Of a DNA stretch of 64,000 nt, positions 38,001 through 50,254 are shown piece after piece. How positions within the stretch are numbered: the first letter of the stretch is position 1; every line of letters begins with the position of its first letter. Under the pieces are notes generated by a model. The model worked only from the letters and a program-made list of their open reading frames with translations, was not told the DNA's origin and ran no database searches. The stretch spans positions 28,408,501 to 28,472,500 of the forward strand of contig NC_089039.1 in NCBI RefSeq assembly GCF_034140825.1. The letters are read 5' to 3'. The DNA comes from Oryza sativa Japonica Group. Its lineage: Eukaryota; Streptophyta; Magnoliopsida; Poales; Poaceae. The position numbers and the translations under genes are program-made.

Positions 38001-38742
38001 TGTCGCATGGACTCTTCCCCTTTCTCCTCAGTTCACTCAATATTTCAATATTACTACAATGATTATTTGTTTCAGGGTAATATTTCACATGATTCTCATT
38101 CGTTCTACATCTTAAGTATGATCTCCTTGGTTGCTCTTGTGGTATGTCTGTCAGTTAAACCATTTCTTTTGAAAATTGCTCCAAAACCTCTGCCGGAAAA
38201 TTTACCTCGGTCACTTACTTCAGGCTTATATCATCACCTTTTCCTTCGGCATGGGTGCCATTCCATGGGTCATGATGTCTGAGGTATAATGCTTTGCCCC
38301 ATAGCTCACAATGATGTTAGTATTTTTAGAGCATTGACACATCCACCATTTTGTTGCAAGTATCTCAGGCATCAGCTTAAGTAATCTAAAGATTTCAGTT
38401 AAATCTTTGTTTGTTCTTAGATCCTCCCAGTTAGCATCAAGAGTCTTGGGGGAAGCTTTGCGACACTTGCCAACATGCTTACATCCTGGGCAATAACAAT
38501 GACAGCAAATTTGTTACTCAGCTGGAGTGCTGGAGGTCCGTATTTCTATAAAAATCCTCTGTTACCAAGAATAAAATTCTGAACTGATTTACCTGATAAA
38601 AGTTAAATATTTTATTTTAATTTCAACAGGAACATTTTTGTCCTACATGATTGTGAGTGCTTTCACTCTCGTGTTCGTCATATTTTGGGTGCCAGAGACA
38701 AAGGGAAGAACTCTGGAGGAGATACAGTTTTCGTTCTGCTAA
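35075..38742 (+). CDS. ERD6-like monosaccharide transporter, tandem copy A
   Basis: Seventeen exons: 35075-35377, 35475-35564, 36027-36086, 36171-36236, 36459-36524, 36616-36691, 36869-36933, 37012-37104, 37259-37339, 37423-37507, 37599-37645, 37724-37786, 37866-37925, 38076-38141, 38224-38283, 38421-38535 and 38630-38742, giving 1509 bases (502 aa). It is a 12-helix MFS sugar porter: [11 protein letters not shown] in TM1, GRKG loop, [30 protein letters not shown], and [10 protein letters not shown] at the C-terminus. An N-terminal LRKPLL resembles the dileucine-type vacuolar signal of ERD6-like proteins, so it probably exports sugars from the vacuole by proton symport. The TM7 motif reads QNLSGIN where most members have QQLSGIN. 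Intron 8 has a GC donor (AAG|GCAAGC at 37105). The second Q-to-N change and GC donor are absent from copy B. All exon junctions match copy B. Confidence 0.93.
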
Positions 38743-39776
38743 ATTTTGAGTTTCTCGTTGCATCCAGTGGATACTCCAGTTGAGTACAAGGAAAGGATTT
38801 ACTTATACAATTAGGAACCTTGGCTTTTCTTTTACCAAGTCGATTACTGGTTGAAGGCCAAGCATTTTTATTCAGTTCATTTTTTTTGTATATTCTTGTG
38901 TAATTTTAATTCAGTTATGCCCAATTGGCTTGTAAATGCCAGTGCAGTGGCTCAAATCAAATTGCTTCCTACTTGTCTTCGACGTTATATAATAAAAAGA
39001 TGCATAAATGAGCAATTTGAATCCCTGACTGTTTTGGAAATACTTCTGTTCTGAAGTTCAGCTATCTGCCGATATTTCCACAGTTATTTGGCACCTTCAT
39101 CAGAAATTCAGAGTTCAGAGACACTTATTTGGTGATAAATGAATATATTTACTCCCCTTATTCCTTAAAGAAATGCAGACATTGCTGGTTGAATATCTGT
39201 CATGTACTAAGACAGATTTCTGCCGTTTTTGGCCGGTGATGCATCCCTATCAAAGCTGTGATTAGGAATTTTGCCATGATCTGCACATGTCCATTGGCAT
39301 CATGTCTGCAAACTGGAACATGTTTGTTTCTTTCAGCTGGGAGCATCATTATATTATAGTGTCCACGAGAAGCACGACAGCCAGAAAATGTTGCCGTATG
39401 ACGTGGCTTTGAGCAAGCAAGTAGCCAGCTACCACGCCACGCCATCTATTTCCAGCAGACTACGCCTTCTGCGTGATTAAATTTTAGTTCGGTTTCCATA
39501 AAATTCGTTCAAATTTTTTTTGGAGAAACGGGGTGGTTTGAAATCTCCGGCCCTTTTCAAATGGTCGTTGTTCATTCAGCAAGCAATCGCTTTCCTCGTC
39601 ATCACGATCTTATCCAGCTTAGCTCGTGAAAATGATTGGGATGATCCTAATGAGATCAGAAGAAATTAAAAAAGGGACACGGCTAGATCGCGCGCGCTAA
39701 TGGCATATCACTAACCAGCGACGTCCTTCTCTTAAAAAAAAAACAACAGTTATACAAGCCTTTTTTTTCCTTCCTA

Positions 39777-40515
39777 GAGAATTTTCTCCTAAATTACTTA
39801 TCCGATCTATAATCCGATTACACCATTATGGTTGTTGCAATTAAATCTTTATAACAAGATCTTACACGATTATATTCTGATAAAAAATATCTATGTTGCA
39901 AATTACTTTTATTATATATGTAAGTTACTTTTGTCCTATACATAAATCACTTTTAGATTTAAGCTCTTTAATAACTTATATCTTTTAAATCACGTATTAT
40001 TTTCATGATCTATTTATATCATTGTACTCTACATAAAATATGAGACAAAACAATATCCATATTGAATATATTCAAATATTTTATTAATTTAAAAGTAATT
40101 TATTTAAATTGTAGTAGTAACTTAGCTATGCAATAGATATAACTTAGCTATGCAATAGAAGTAAGTTAGCACAAAATAGAAGTAAGTTGTTACAACATTA
40201 GAAGTAAATTCGAGAGAAAAATATTTTGTATCTAAAAATTAAATTTAAAGTCCATAAATTATAGAATTGACTAAAAACTATAATAAACATAATCGACTTA
40301 AAGCATTATGAATATATAAAAAGTAATTTAGTCAAATCTAAAAGTAACTTATATATATGATAAAAGTAACTTAAGTATATAATAAAAGTAATTTACAAGT
40401 ATAAATATTTTTTTATCGTAGTATAATCATGTAAGATCTTGTTTTGAAGATTTAATTGCAACGAACACAATGGTATAATCGGATTATAGATCGGATAAGT
40501 AATTTGAGAGAAAAC
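39777..40515. mobile_element. 740-bp non-autonomous element with ~95-bp inverted ends
   Basis: The left arm (39777-39873) carries TAAATTACTTATCCGATC, CTATAATCCGATTACACCA and AAGATCTTACACGATTATA. The right arm (40422-40515) carries their reverse complements in mirror order. The interior is AT-rich and full of AAGTAACTTA / TAGAAGTAAGTT sub-repeats, with no open frame. Arms of this length are typical of Mutator-like MITEs, but no 9-bp target duplication was confirmed. Confidence 0.8.
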
Positions 40516-41175
40516 TTTGTAAGAAGGGGAAAAACATGCATGTGTAATAGAAAAAAAAGGCATGCATGTGCGCCGGCTTCTCCACGGCTTCTATGGTTGG
40601 CATCGCGGGATAACACAATATCGAGAGGCCTCGCCGATTAGTTTTTGCGTTAAAAAAAGCAGTACACGTCGTTGTCTGGACATGTTGTGCACTTGTGCAC
40701 ACTAGTACATCTGAGCACGAACTTATTAACGTTTTTAGTATTTATGCCATAAAACAGTCCAAGAAATACAATTTTAATTGATTATGTATGATTTCTGGAT
40801 GATTACTCTTTTTTGGTAGTTTATGGCAAAGAAAAATGAGGCCCCATTTATTACACACAGGAATAAAAACCTAGAAAAATAGAACACAAGAATGCTTGTG
40901 TTAACCAGCGAAATGAAAAACACATGAAAAATATAATATGGGATGTTTGGAAGAAAGGATTCATTAGTCAAACTGCAGCTGCTTTAAAACGAACATACCC
41001 GTAGGCAAGTTTCCAACAAAATTTAGCAAATATTTGCTTTCCTATAAAATTGGGGAAAAAGTGCATGGAAGGAATCAAAAACCTTTAGGAAGACTATCCA
41101 CCAAATTCTTTGTTCAAACCGTGAAAATAATGAAATCCCTTAAAATTTATCTTTTGCTTATACTTATGTTTATAG

Positions 41176-41318
41176 CTAAATTTTGATTTTTCAACTTTAA
41201 ATTTAAAGTTAATTTTGGAGTTTTTTCAGCGTAGTTTATATTTTAACATTTGCTTTTAAATCGTTAAGAATACGTATATAAAAGTTTTATTCACAAATTA
41301 TTTTTTATTTCCAAATAT
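41176..41318 (+). mobile_element. Fragment of hairpin-ended MITE family (copy 1 of 3)
   Basis: Shares GTTTTATTCACAAATTATTT, the TTTTTTCAGCGTAGTTTAT segment and the CGTTAAGAATACGTATATAA segment with 63205-63347 and with the reversed copy at 59831-60000. Its terminal hairpin is missing. Confidence 0.7.
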
Positions 41319-41629
41319 TCCTCCTATCAAACAGAGGTGGGCCCCTTTTTCCATCCCGGACCAAACGAAATCTTCTCCCGTCGGTGACTGACAGGTGGGC
41401 CCCACCTGCCAACCGGTCAAGCCAAGAGACAGGTAGACACACACACGACGCGATCCCCCCAACTCTCCCCCGCTTCAACGGAAAAAAAAAGGGGTCGCGT
41501 CTCCTCGTCTCGTCGCCTCTTCCTCCTTCCAATTCATCTCGTCCTCTCTCTCGTAACTCGTAAAGAGATCTCGTCTCGCCTCGGGAATCCAACCATTGCC
41601 GGCGAAGTAGAGATCGGGAGGGCGGCGCC

Positions 41630-44600
41630 ATGAACAGGGGCGGCGGCGTCGGCGTCGGCGATGAGAGCGGAAGCGACTACGAGAGCGGCGGCGGCATGCG
41701 GAAGCCGCTGCTGATGCACACGGGGAGCTGGTACAGGATGGGGTCGCGGCAGGGGAGCCTCACCGGCGCGGGGACCTCGTCCATGGCCATCCTACGCGAG
41801 TCCCACGTCTCCGCCTTCCTCTGCACGCTCATCGTCGCGCTCGGCCCCATCCAGTTCGGATTCACGGGGGGCTTCTCCTCCCCGACGCAGGACGCCATCA
41901 TCCGAGACCTCGACCTCACCCTCTCCGAGGTTGCTGCCCGCTTCTTCTTCTTCTTCTTCGGTTCTTCCCATTACCCCCCCCCCCCTTTTTTTTTGTCCCG
42001 AATCTGAACGACGCGCTGCTGCTGCAGTTCTCGGTGTTCGGATCGCTGTCCAACGTCGGCGCCATGGTTGGGGCGATTGCCAGTGGTCAGATGGCCGAGT
42101 ACATTGGGCGCAAAGGGGTGAGAATTTTTTTTCTTTTTTTGGGTACACATCGTATGCAGTTATTAGTTGCGCTTTCGTAGGGTTACCAGTCTCTTTCTAA
42201 AGGACAATAATGGTGGTCTCGGTCAACGTCACCTGCTGTGCTGGGAGAGTTTTATGTAATTAGTACAAATAAAAAATTATTATTTTAGTTTTTAAGTAAT
42301 ACAAATGTGGGCAAAACGGATGGAACTTTCTGGAAATAAATGTTGATCATTCTTCAGTAGATTATTGAGCTACCGAATTGCTAGGATGGCTTTTTGGGGG
42401 TTTGACATTATGTCTGTTCATGAGTTTGGTAGTTGCATACTTCTGTTTCATACAGATATGAACATATGGTACTCAAGAAATCGGTATAGACGAAAATGTA
42501 TGGATGAAGTATTTTTCATGCTCGTGTTCTGGCATGACTTACAGTAGATAAACATACTTTAGGGTAATTTTATTTAATGTCCTGTTTTTGGCATGGTTGC
42601 AGTAGTCAGTTGTACTTCAATGGTCTACTCTTTTAAGCTAACTGAATTGTTTGGTGAATTTTCCAGTCATTGATGATTGCTGCAATTCCAAACATCATTG
42701 GTTGGCTTGCCATCTCCTTTGCAAAAGTATGGCATTACATGGTTCAGAATCTTACTTTCACCACCTTGTTGCTTTATACAATTTAAGCTCGATGCCTTTG
42801 CTTTATAGGACTCATCGTTTCTTTATATGGGACGATTGCTCGAGGGGTTTGGTGTTGGTGTCATCTCTTATACGGTTTGTATGAGAAAACTTCCTTCCTC
42901 CCTTTTTTATGCGCACTTATAGTTTGAGTACTTAACTTCTTTGTTCAAGAAAAAGAAAAAAAAGGAATAACGGATATGTCAATATTTTGGAGGAAAAACT
43001 CTGCATTGCCAGCTATGTTAGAGACTTACTATTGATCTGTGTATTATGTGATAACAGGTGCCAGTTTACATAGCAGAAATATCACCTCAAAACATGAGAG
43101 GTGCTCTTGGCTCAGTGAATCAGGTAACCTTACTTCACAGGAATAATCTTTTTGACACAAAGACAATTGCTTTTCTATGTTTTTCTTGTTTATTTTAAGC
43201 ACCTTATGTGATTGTTTGTTACACAGTTATCTGTAACCGTTGGTATATTGTTGGCATATTTGCTCGGCATGTTTGTTCCTTGGAGGCTTCTTGCTGTAAT
43301 AGGTAATATAACCAAGTTCTGATTGTATTGCTAATGTGATCTTTTTTTCCTTTCATTTTTTTATGTCTGCGTTCTGATATTTCAGTTCACAAGTTCATTA
43401 ACAGCAAATGATACTAATATGTTGACAAACATAGCTAACATCCTACAAACATTGCATGCAAATATTTTCATTTGAATCATAGATGGAATGTTAGTCATTT
43501 TCAATAGCCAGCACATATTTTTTTCACAAGTATTAAAGTAATAGTTTGGATGTCATATATGCGTCTACTAGGAGTAAATGGTTTTTTTATTCAAATCTGT
43601 GTTTTTTTTGCATGTAGGAATCTTGCCTTGCACTGTGTTGATACCTGGCCTATTCTTCATTCCAGAATCCCCAAGATGGTTGGTATGTATTATTGTATAT
43701 GCAAAAAATCGATATGAAATTACATCATCTGAATCATTTTTTTATAGCCATATTTTTATCTCTATATATCTCTAGGCAAAGATGAACATGATGGATGATT
43801 TTGAGACTTCTTTACAAGTTCTGAGGGGATTTGAGACTGACATCAGCGCGGAAGTGAATGATATAAAGGTAAGCACTTGTTATAACATTGAGCACACTGA
43901 TATATGCACCACAATACCACATGCTTCTGGAAGTAACAGCATCATCTTTATGCAGAGAGCAGTAGCGTCAGCAAACAAAAGGACAACGATCCGTTTTCAA
44001 GAATTAAACCAGAAGAAATACCGCACACCCCTAATAGTAATTTCCTTAACTTTATAATTGGTATTGTACTTTTATGCCATACCAAATATAGGGACTAAAT
44101 TTTATAATTGGAATTGTACTTTTAACTGTGGCAGCTAGGAATTGGCCTACTTGTACTGCAACAGCTAAGTGGAATCAATGGAATATTGTTTTATGCAGGT
44201 AGCATCTTCAAAGCAGCAGGTAAGTTGTGTCGTGCTTCCTTCTTTGCTAGTAAACCTTTTCATTACACTGGTTAGGGCTTTAGGCATAGTAAATTGTATG
44301 CATATATTGGGATATCTTGCCAACTTTAACGGTAGTGTTTGCTAAATTACCATCAGTGTAATCATCTGTTCATCAAACTTTAGCCCAGAAGGAATAGCAT
44401 ACTAGATTTCAAACTACTAAATTTGGGACCGCTGACCTGATAGGACCTCTAATAGGTTTATGCATATGTAATTTCCTTCGTCTCTCTGTATCATAGTCAT
44501 ATTTTAGCCGATTTGGCTTCGTGACACGCAAAATTTCTTCAGGTCTCACAAACAGTGACTTGGCTACATGTGCACTTGGTGCTATCCAGGTGTGCAACTA

Positions 44601-45747
44601 TAAATACCGTTCCTGTCTCTATGCAATCACTTAAACCACACACTAGACAAGTAAACATGTCCTTAAGTTGCTCACGGCATTTCTTGTCAGGTTCTTGCTA
44701 CAGGAGTTACAACCTGGTTATTAGACAGAGCTGGCCGACGGATCCTCCTTATCGTAATTCTCTTCCTCCTGAAACTAAAGCATGCTAATTTTCTGTATTC
44801 TGTGACCATAATAAAGCTCTCGCTTCAACTTCTAGATCTCTTCTGCTGGGATGACTCTAAGCCTCCTTGCAGTTGCTGTTGTATTTTTCCTCAAGGTAAG
44901 TTCCTACCAGTAAAAAAGAAAAGGGAAAAGTTTCATCTGTTGCACTATATGCAATATTCCATATATGGCTTATGAATTTTGCAATATATCACAGGTCTCT
45001 TCTGTCAATCCACTGAATATTTTCATATTGTTATTGTGATTTATTTGTTTCAGGATAGCATTTCACAAGATTCTCACATGTACTACACCTTAAGTATGAT
45101 CTCCTTGGTTGCTCTTGTGGTATGTCCCTCATTATGTTGTTTTCTCTAAAAATATGCATCACAAATATGGAAGCTGTGACAGAAAATGTTGACTCGTACA
45201 CTTCATTTAGGCTTTTGTAATCGCCTTCTCCTTCGGTATGGGTGCCATTCCATGGATCATAATGTCAGAGGTATAGCTTCATGGCTCATAATCATACGGC
45301 CTTGGAATTTAGCTGAAGAGCATTCACATGGCCATGATTTTTGGAGCATTTGTCAGATGGTCTGAAGACTCACTTCCAACTTGTATATTTTCAGATCCTC
45401 CCGGTTAGTATCAAGAGTCTCGCAGGAAGCTTTGCGACGCTCGCCAACTGGCTTACATCCTTTGGAATAACAATGACAGCAAACTTGATGCTTAGCTGGA
45501 GTGCTGGAGGTACATACTTCTACTTCTCTGATCTCTCTTTCCTGCAGTGGAATTGTTCTTTTCGTTGAGCGAGACTAGAGTAGAATTCTGAATATCCAAC
45601 CTGACGCTCATGCTATCTTCTTAAACATCAACAGGGACCTTTGTGTCCTACATGGTCGTGAGTGCTTTCACCCTCGTGTTCGTCATCCTTTGGGTGCCAG
45701 AGACAAAAGGAAGAACTCTCGAAGAGATACAATGGTCCTTCCGCTGA
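41630..45747 (+). CDS. ERD6-like monosaccharide transporter, tandem copy B
   Basis: Seventeen exons: 41630-41929, 42028-42117, 42667-42726, 42809-42874, 43058-43123, 43227-43302, 43618-43682, 43776-43868, 43956-44036, 44135-44219, 44543-44589, 44691-44753, 44836-44895, 45054-45119, 45211-45270, 45395-45509 and 45635-45747, giving 1506 bases (501 aa). All introns are GT-AG. Features match copy A: MRKPLL near the N-terminus (vacuolar sorting-like), [57 protein letters not shown], the intact sugar-site QQLSGING in TM7, [30 protein letters not shown] and [16 protein letters not shown]. It keeps the family consensus at positions where copy A has drifted, so it is the better candidate for the ancestral function. 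Intron 1 contains a T/C-rich tract with about 13 C followed by about 9 T near 41977-41997. Confidence 0.95.
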
Positions 45748-46462
45748 GCCTTGTGGTCTTCGAAAATATGGCCATTTTTTCAAGTACAAAGGGAAGGATT
45801 GATTTGCGCATTTGCAAATCTTGTGTATTCTATGTTCCGAGTCAAGTATACTGGACAAAAAGCAAAGTATTCTTTCTGTTCATATATTCTTGTACAACAT
45901 TGTTTCACGTATTCCAGATCGACTTGCAAAGGCTTTTGTGCAGTGACACACTCGTGATCTCATCCTAATTGCTTTTCCTTTTTGTCTTGAGCGGCTGCAT
46001 GAGCATGATCAATGTAAAATATGAGTATACTCTCAGGCATTCTTGACGCCTTTGCTTGCCTTCGAAAATATTTTTCTTGTCAAATTTCAATAGTCTGAGA
46101 AATTTCTGGAGAAGGTAGCCGGCGATCCATAGCGCAGAGGCAGAGCCTTGATGAAGAAGAATTTGATCCGAGGAAGACGACGATGGTGACGTCATCAATG
46201 CCGGTATGGGCCAGAACAGGAAAGCAGAGTACGTGCCATTGGGCCGTAACGGGATGGCCTCTTACGTGAGTGTACTATATGGGCCTATCAATATACTGTA
46301 GTAGCTAATTAGGCCCAATTTCTTAATGGACATTTTGGGCTGGTCCATGGTGCACCGCTATTGCGGTGGAATCCGGTCAGGTACATATGTTCCTTCCAGA
46401 GTTGACCGGTTGACCCGCTTTTTGCAGTTAGCTCCCTGTTTGGATCTTTTTCTAATTTTCTA

Positions 46463-46584
46463 GGCCTGTTCAGTTTGTTGCAAAAAAACCTTACCACATA
46501 GTTACCAAAATTTTGACAACTTGCCAAAATTTTAGCAGGATTTCTTATATAGTTACCAAATTTTGGCAGCAAACTAAATGTAGC
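46463..46584. mobile_element. Small MITE
   Basis: The left end GGCCTGTTCAGTTTGTTGC pairs with the right end GGCAGCAAACTAAATGTAGC. Sub-terminal GTTACCAAAATTTTG and related ACCAAATTTTGGCA words complete an imperfect inverted repeat. Confidence 0.65.
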
Positions 46585-47712
46585 TATTTTTTTAATAACT
46601 TTATTAAAATTTGGTAAAGACCCATAGTTTTTGATAGTAACGGTTCAAAATCTCGATTTGCTATCAATGGTAGCAAACAAAATTTGCCTAGTAAGATACG
46701 GAGATACAGATGCTGTGATATAGGGATATGACATTTTCTATTAAAAAAATACATATACAAGGTCCATACATACAGAAATTAATGAACTCTTGCCGGGAAA
46801 CAAAACAAGGATGCTAGCTAGTTTTTCAGTGTTACGTGGTTCCTGGACAAAACAAGCTTCAGATTCCCCTCTGGGAAGTCTAAAATAACACCAAGTTTTT
46901 ACTGAGATTATGATTTGAACCATTCTAGTTTGACTCTCACTGCGTCATGCTGAGTAACGAGTTCAGCCAAGGAATGAGGTTTCTATCAATTCATGGTATG
47001 GTAGCAACTTGTTACCAGTGGTCCTGAGGTCTCCAGAATATAAACACTACTAGTTGGCACAGTGATCTGATCGATGGATTAGAGCATTTAAACATGTGAA
47101 AGATCCTTGGCTCTGTAGTTCCATGTCTTCTACTGATAGTCTGATACTGCTTTGGACAAGCATTTTTCTTCACTTGTAACAGTAGAAATGTTCCCGGTAT
47201 TTTTTTTTTAGAACTATGTTCCTGGATTCAAAGGTAGGTCTCCGAGGAACGCAGTGTCAGTCAGTTCTGCCTTGGTGGGCCTCTCATTGCGAGATGACAT
47301 ATAATTGGGCCCGATAAGGTTTAGACATTTCAGGACGATCCACAGAAACAAATCTGATATGGTTTGGGATACCACATTTCGCGTATTATTATTAACCCAG
47401 TTTTGGATAATGGATTTCTATAGTTATTTGAGATCCAGTATTTTTCACTTTGGCTCCTGATCCAACATTTCATTTTTTTTCATATCTACAACGTTTTCTC
47501 TATAATCATTGTTTCCCACCCAACATTTAGCCATTGTCACTCTCCTTCCTCCAGTCCTCCGTCTGCATGTGTGATTGGTTGGTTCGACTGATAAACCCTA
47601 GAAAAATAAAAGGAGCCAACGGAAAATGATTTTACGGTAGAACTTCTGTATTTCTAACTTTAGTCTTATGTCTTAGTGGTTTAATTAATTAGAAGCCAAG
47701 GCTGAAAACAAA

Positions 47713-47826
47713 GGGAGTGTTCGACAGGCCGACTGCAATGGCTGTAGCTGCGAATGTGCTAAGTGAGTACGGGACTATTCGTGCCGGCTGTGGTGCAGCC
47801 ATGAAAGCAGCAGCCGAACATGCCCA
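47713..47826. mobile_element. Short GTTCGGCTGC-ended element (copy 1 of 3)
   Basis: The left end GGGAGTGTTCGACAGGCC and right end GCAGCCGAACATGCCC are imperfect inverses. The same ends occur at 50903-50963 and 59600-59656. Confidence 0.6.
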
Positions 47827-48392
47827 AAATAAAAGAACTCAATAATTTAAAATTAACTTCAATAATTCAAATTTTGTTTGGTAGTACTACTTGTAAACCA
47901 ACGACCAAACAACGAGCATATCAAAGGTTCGGTCAATTTAATTGCCCAAAAAAAGTGGTTCGGTCAATTTAAATAGCTAGGCAACAGCTCAAACAAGATC
48001 TTGTAGGCCTCTGATCAAAAGGAGAACCCTTATATGGGTCCCAAGACATATAACCGTGATGATTGATCGATGGTACCTCACATCTCAAAAGCCCAAACAT
48101 ATATCCCTCCACATATATATCCACTTACCTTTTTGGATCAAACGATGACGATGATTAGTGCACAGTGGAAAGTACTGTTAGTTAAATCACAAAAGAAATA
48201 TAAAGAACAAATTTGGCACGCGAGCAATAGGAATTATACTGCTGCTAGTAACTAATTAATGGTGGAACTAGTTAATTCCAAACAGTACAACTCTGGTCAT
48301 CGATCGATCGATCTCATTGCTTAAACTAAACTAAACTGATCAAAATTAGTTCGTAGTAGTAGTAGTACACTGATCTAGGGTCTCTAGCTAAG

Positions 48393-49276
48393 CTAATAGT
48401 ATTGGAACAGGCCGGGCCGCTCGCCGACGGCGAACGCCGGCGAGGATGGCATCATGTTGAGCCGCCACGACAGGCAGGGCCCGTCGTCCGCCGCGTCGAA
48501 CATCGCGTACGACGCCGACTTCGCCGCGGCCTGGCCGTAGCATCCCCACTGCGGCGCCGGTGGCGGCGGCGGCTGTCGCGAGTAGCAGTACGCGTACCCG
48601 GCGCCGGTGTCCAGCGACGGCGGCGGCGTCGGCGCCACCGCCGCCGCGGCGCGCCTCTCCTCCTTCTTGTACCGGATCCCGCACGCGTTGCACAGCGACT
48701 GCAACCAACGACAGAAGAATATTTTTCATGTGATGTGACGTTTGTATAGTAGCACTTGATTTGCACGAAAGGCGTTCGTGCACGTTGCTGCCTACCTAGA
48801 TGGCATGGCACGCAGGAGTACGTACGTACCTTGGGTCCCCTGGGACCATTTCGCCAGAGCGGCGTCGACATCGTGTCGCAGTTGGCGCAGCGGCGAGGCA
48901 GGCGGCCGGCGGCGGGGGCCTCCTTGTTGCAAGGAGCCACGCCGGCGCCGTCCTGCTTGCCGCCGCCGCCGCCGCCAGGGCGCGCCGACGACGGCACGTC
49001 CCACGGCTGCAGCCCGCCGCCGTACGCGCCCGCCTCCGCGCGCCGCGTGGACGGCGTGCCGAGCGACAGCGTGCAGTCCACCGCCGCACCGCCGCCGCCG
49101 TACGGCGACCGACTGTCCTCCTCCGCGACGCCGCCGCACTGCCTGTAGTAGTACTGCCCGCCCGCCATGGGGAACAGCAGCGAGAACGCCGACGCCGCCG
49201 CGGCGGCGCCACCGCACCCGCCGCCGCAGCTGCCGTACAGCATCCCGCACGTGCACGGCGCCAGCTCCTGCAGCAT
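48393..49276 (-). CDS. HAN-like GATA transcription factor
   Basis: Two exons: 49276-48830 and 48698-48393, giving 753 bases (250 aa). The intron (131 bases, GT-AG) splits the zinc finger after RGPK, as in B-class GATA genes. The finger is C-X2-C-X18-C-X2-C: Cys130 and Cys133 in CANCDTMSTPLWRNGPRGPK, then SLCNACGIRYKKEERRA with Cys152 and Cys155. The N-terminal CTCGMLYGS ... FSLLFPM segment and the motif DCTLSLGTPSTR match the HANABA TARANU-like subfamily, which sets organ and bract boundaries (HAN in Arabidopsis, NECK LEAF 1 in rice). The finger has Met (DTMSTP) and Tyr (GIRYKK) where most HAN-like proteins have Thr and Phe. It is not claimed to be NL1 itself. Poly-Ala, poly-Gly and poly-Pro runs are frequent. 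Confidence 0.9.
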
Positions 49277-49444
49277 TATCTCAACCTAACAATGGTGGAT
49301 CGATCGATCGATCGGCGAGAGATATCGAGAGGAGGGTACTATCGTCTGTCTCGTTGGCTGCGATCGCGAGCCGTGGTCGGCGAGGCGAAGCGGGCGGGGG
49401 CATGTGAGCTAGCGCAGGCGCGGCGTACGCGGTGGCAAATCCGC

Positions 49445-49453
49445 TTATTATAA
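49445..49453 (-). promoter_or_regulatory. TATA box of the GATA gene
   Basis: TTATAATAA on the minus strand lies about 170 bases upstream of the ATG at 49276. The context is GC-rich, so the AT word stands out. Confidence 0.5.
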
Positions 49454-50073
49454 CGAGGAGACTCGATCGCTCAGCCGCTCACCTGTGTGGGGTTTGGGTT
49501 TGGTTGGCGTTTTGCGGGAGAAGTGGACGAGATTTTGCGTTGCCGGCGCGGGGAGCGATGCGATGCGATGCGGGTGGGTGGGTGTGTGTGCGCGCATGTC
49601 TGCCTCCCTGTCCGTCTCGGCGTCTCGCGTGTGTTTTGTGTTCGTGCGTGTGCGTGTCTGCACGCAGCGCTGCGGTGGCAGAGGCAGCAGGCGGTCAAGA
49701 GAGAGAGAAGCGGGGCAGCTGCAGCGAGGGGGGGTCAAAAGAGGAGAGGGGCACGTGAAACGGGGAACAGTCTCCCATGCAACTCCTGGGGACGTGGTCG
49801 TTAGCTACCCTACCCACCCCAGCCCAGAGACACTACTCGCTCTCTTGTGTGCAGTGCAGTAGAATCGCACTTCCCCGATCACGAGGTGCACAGTCCGATC
49901 TGTTCCTCCTCCCGTACCGGATCGATCCTGTATGATCCGATCCCCTGTCACTAGCTACACGCAGTACATACAGCCCGTCATCTACTCCACTACCAATATA
50001 CTCCTTAAAAAAATACTCAATTTAAAAGGAATCTATTACAATGAATCTGAACAGGACATGTGTTTATAGTTTA

Positions 50074-50254
50074 GGTCCCGTTCTTTTCTCCAATAAAAAT
50101 TGGATGAAGATTAAGATTTTCGTGGCACGTTTTTCAAACTGCTAAACGGTGTGTTTTATGTAAAACTTTCTATATGAAAGCTGCTATAAAATATCATATT
50201 AATTTAAGAGACTGCCAATCTTCATTTTCGTCTTAATGAGAAAAGAACACCACC
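50074..50254. mobile_element. MITE with GTTCTTTTCTC ends
   Basis: The ends GGTCCCGTTCTTTTCTCC and GAGAAAAGAACACCACC are inverted copies. The interior contains GGCACGTTTTTCAAACTGCT. A decayed relative may lie near 52880-53115 (TTTTTTACACGTACGCTTCT...). No target duplication was resolved. Confidence 0.7.

Larger units (their letters stand above)
38743..41629. other. Spacer between the two tandem transporters
   Basis: This 2.9-kb stretch holds a long-TIR MITE (39777-40515) and a fragment of the TTATTCACAAATTATTTTT family (41176-41318). Before copy B it has GGTGGGCCCCACCTGCCAAC (41394) and a pyrimidine-rich leader. No gene is seen. Confidence 0.55.
45748..48392. other. Intergenic between transporter B and the GATA gene
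   Basis: The genes are convergent. The region contains a 120-bp MITE (46463-46584), a short palindromic element (47713-47826) and AT-rich DNA with short chance frames. No gene is seen. Confidence 0.5.

Noticed and set aside
48452-49276. 274-codon unspliced minus-strand GATA frame
   Set aside because: Without splicing the zinc finger loses its second Cys pair. The GT-AG intron at 48699-48829 restores C-X2-C-X18-C-X2-C.
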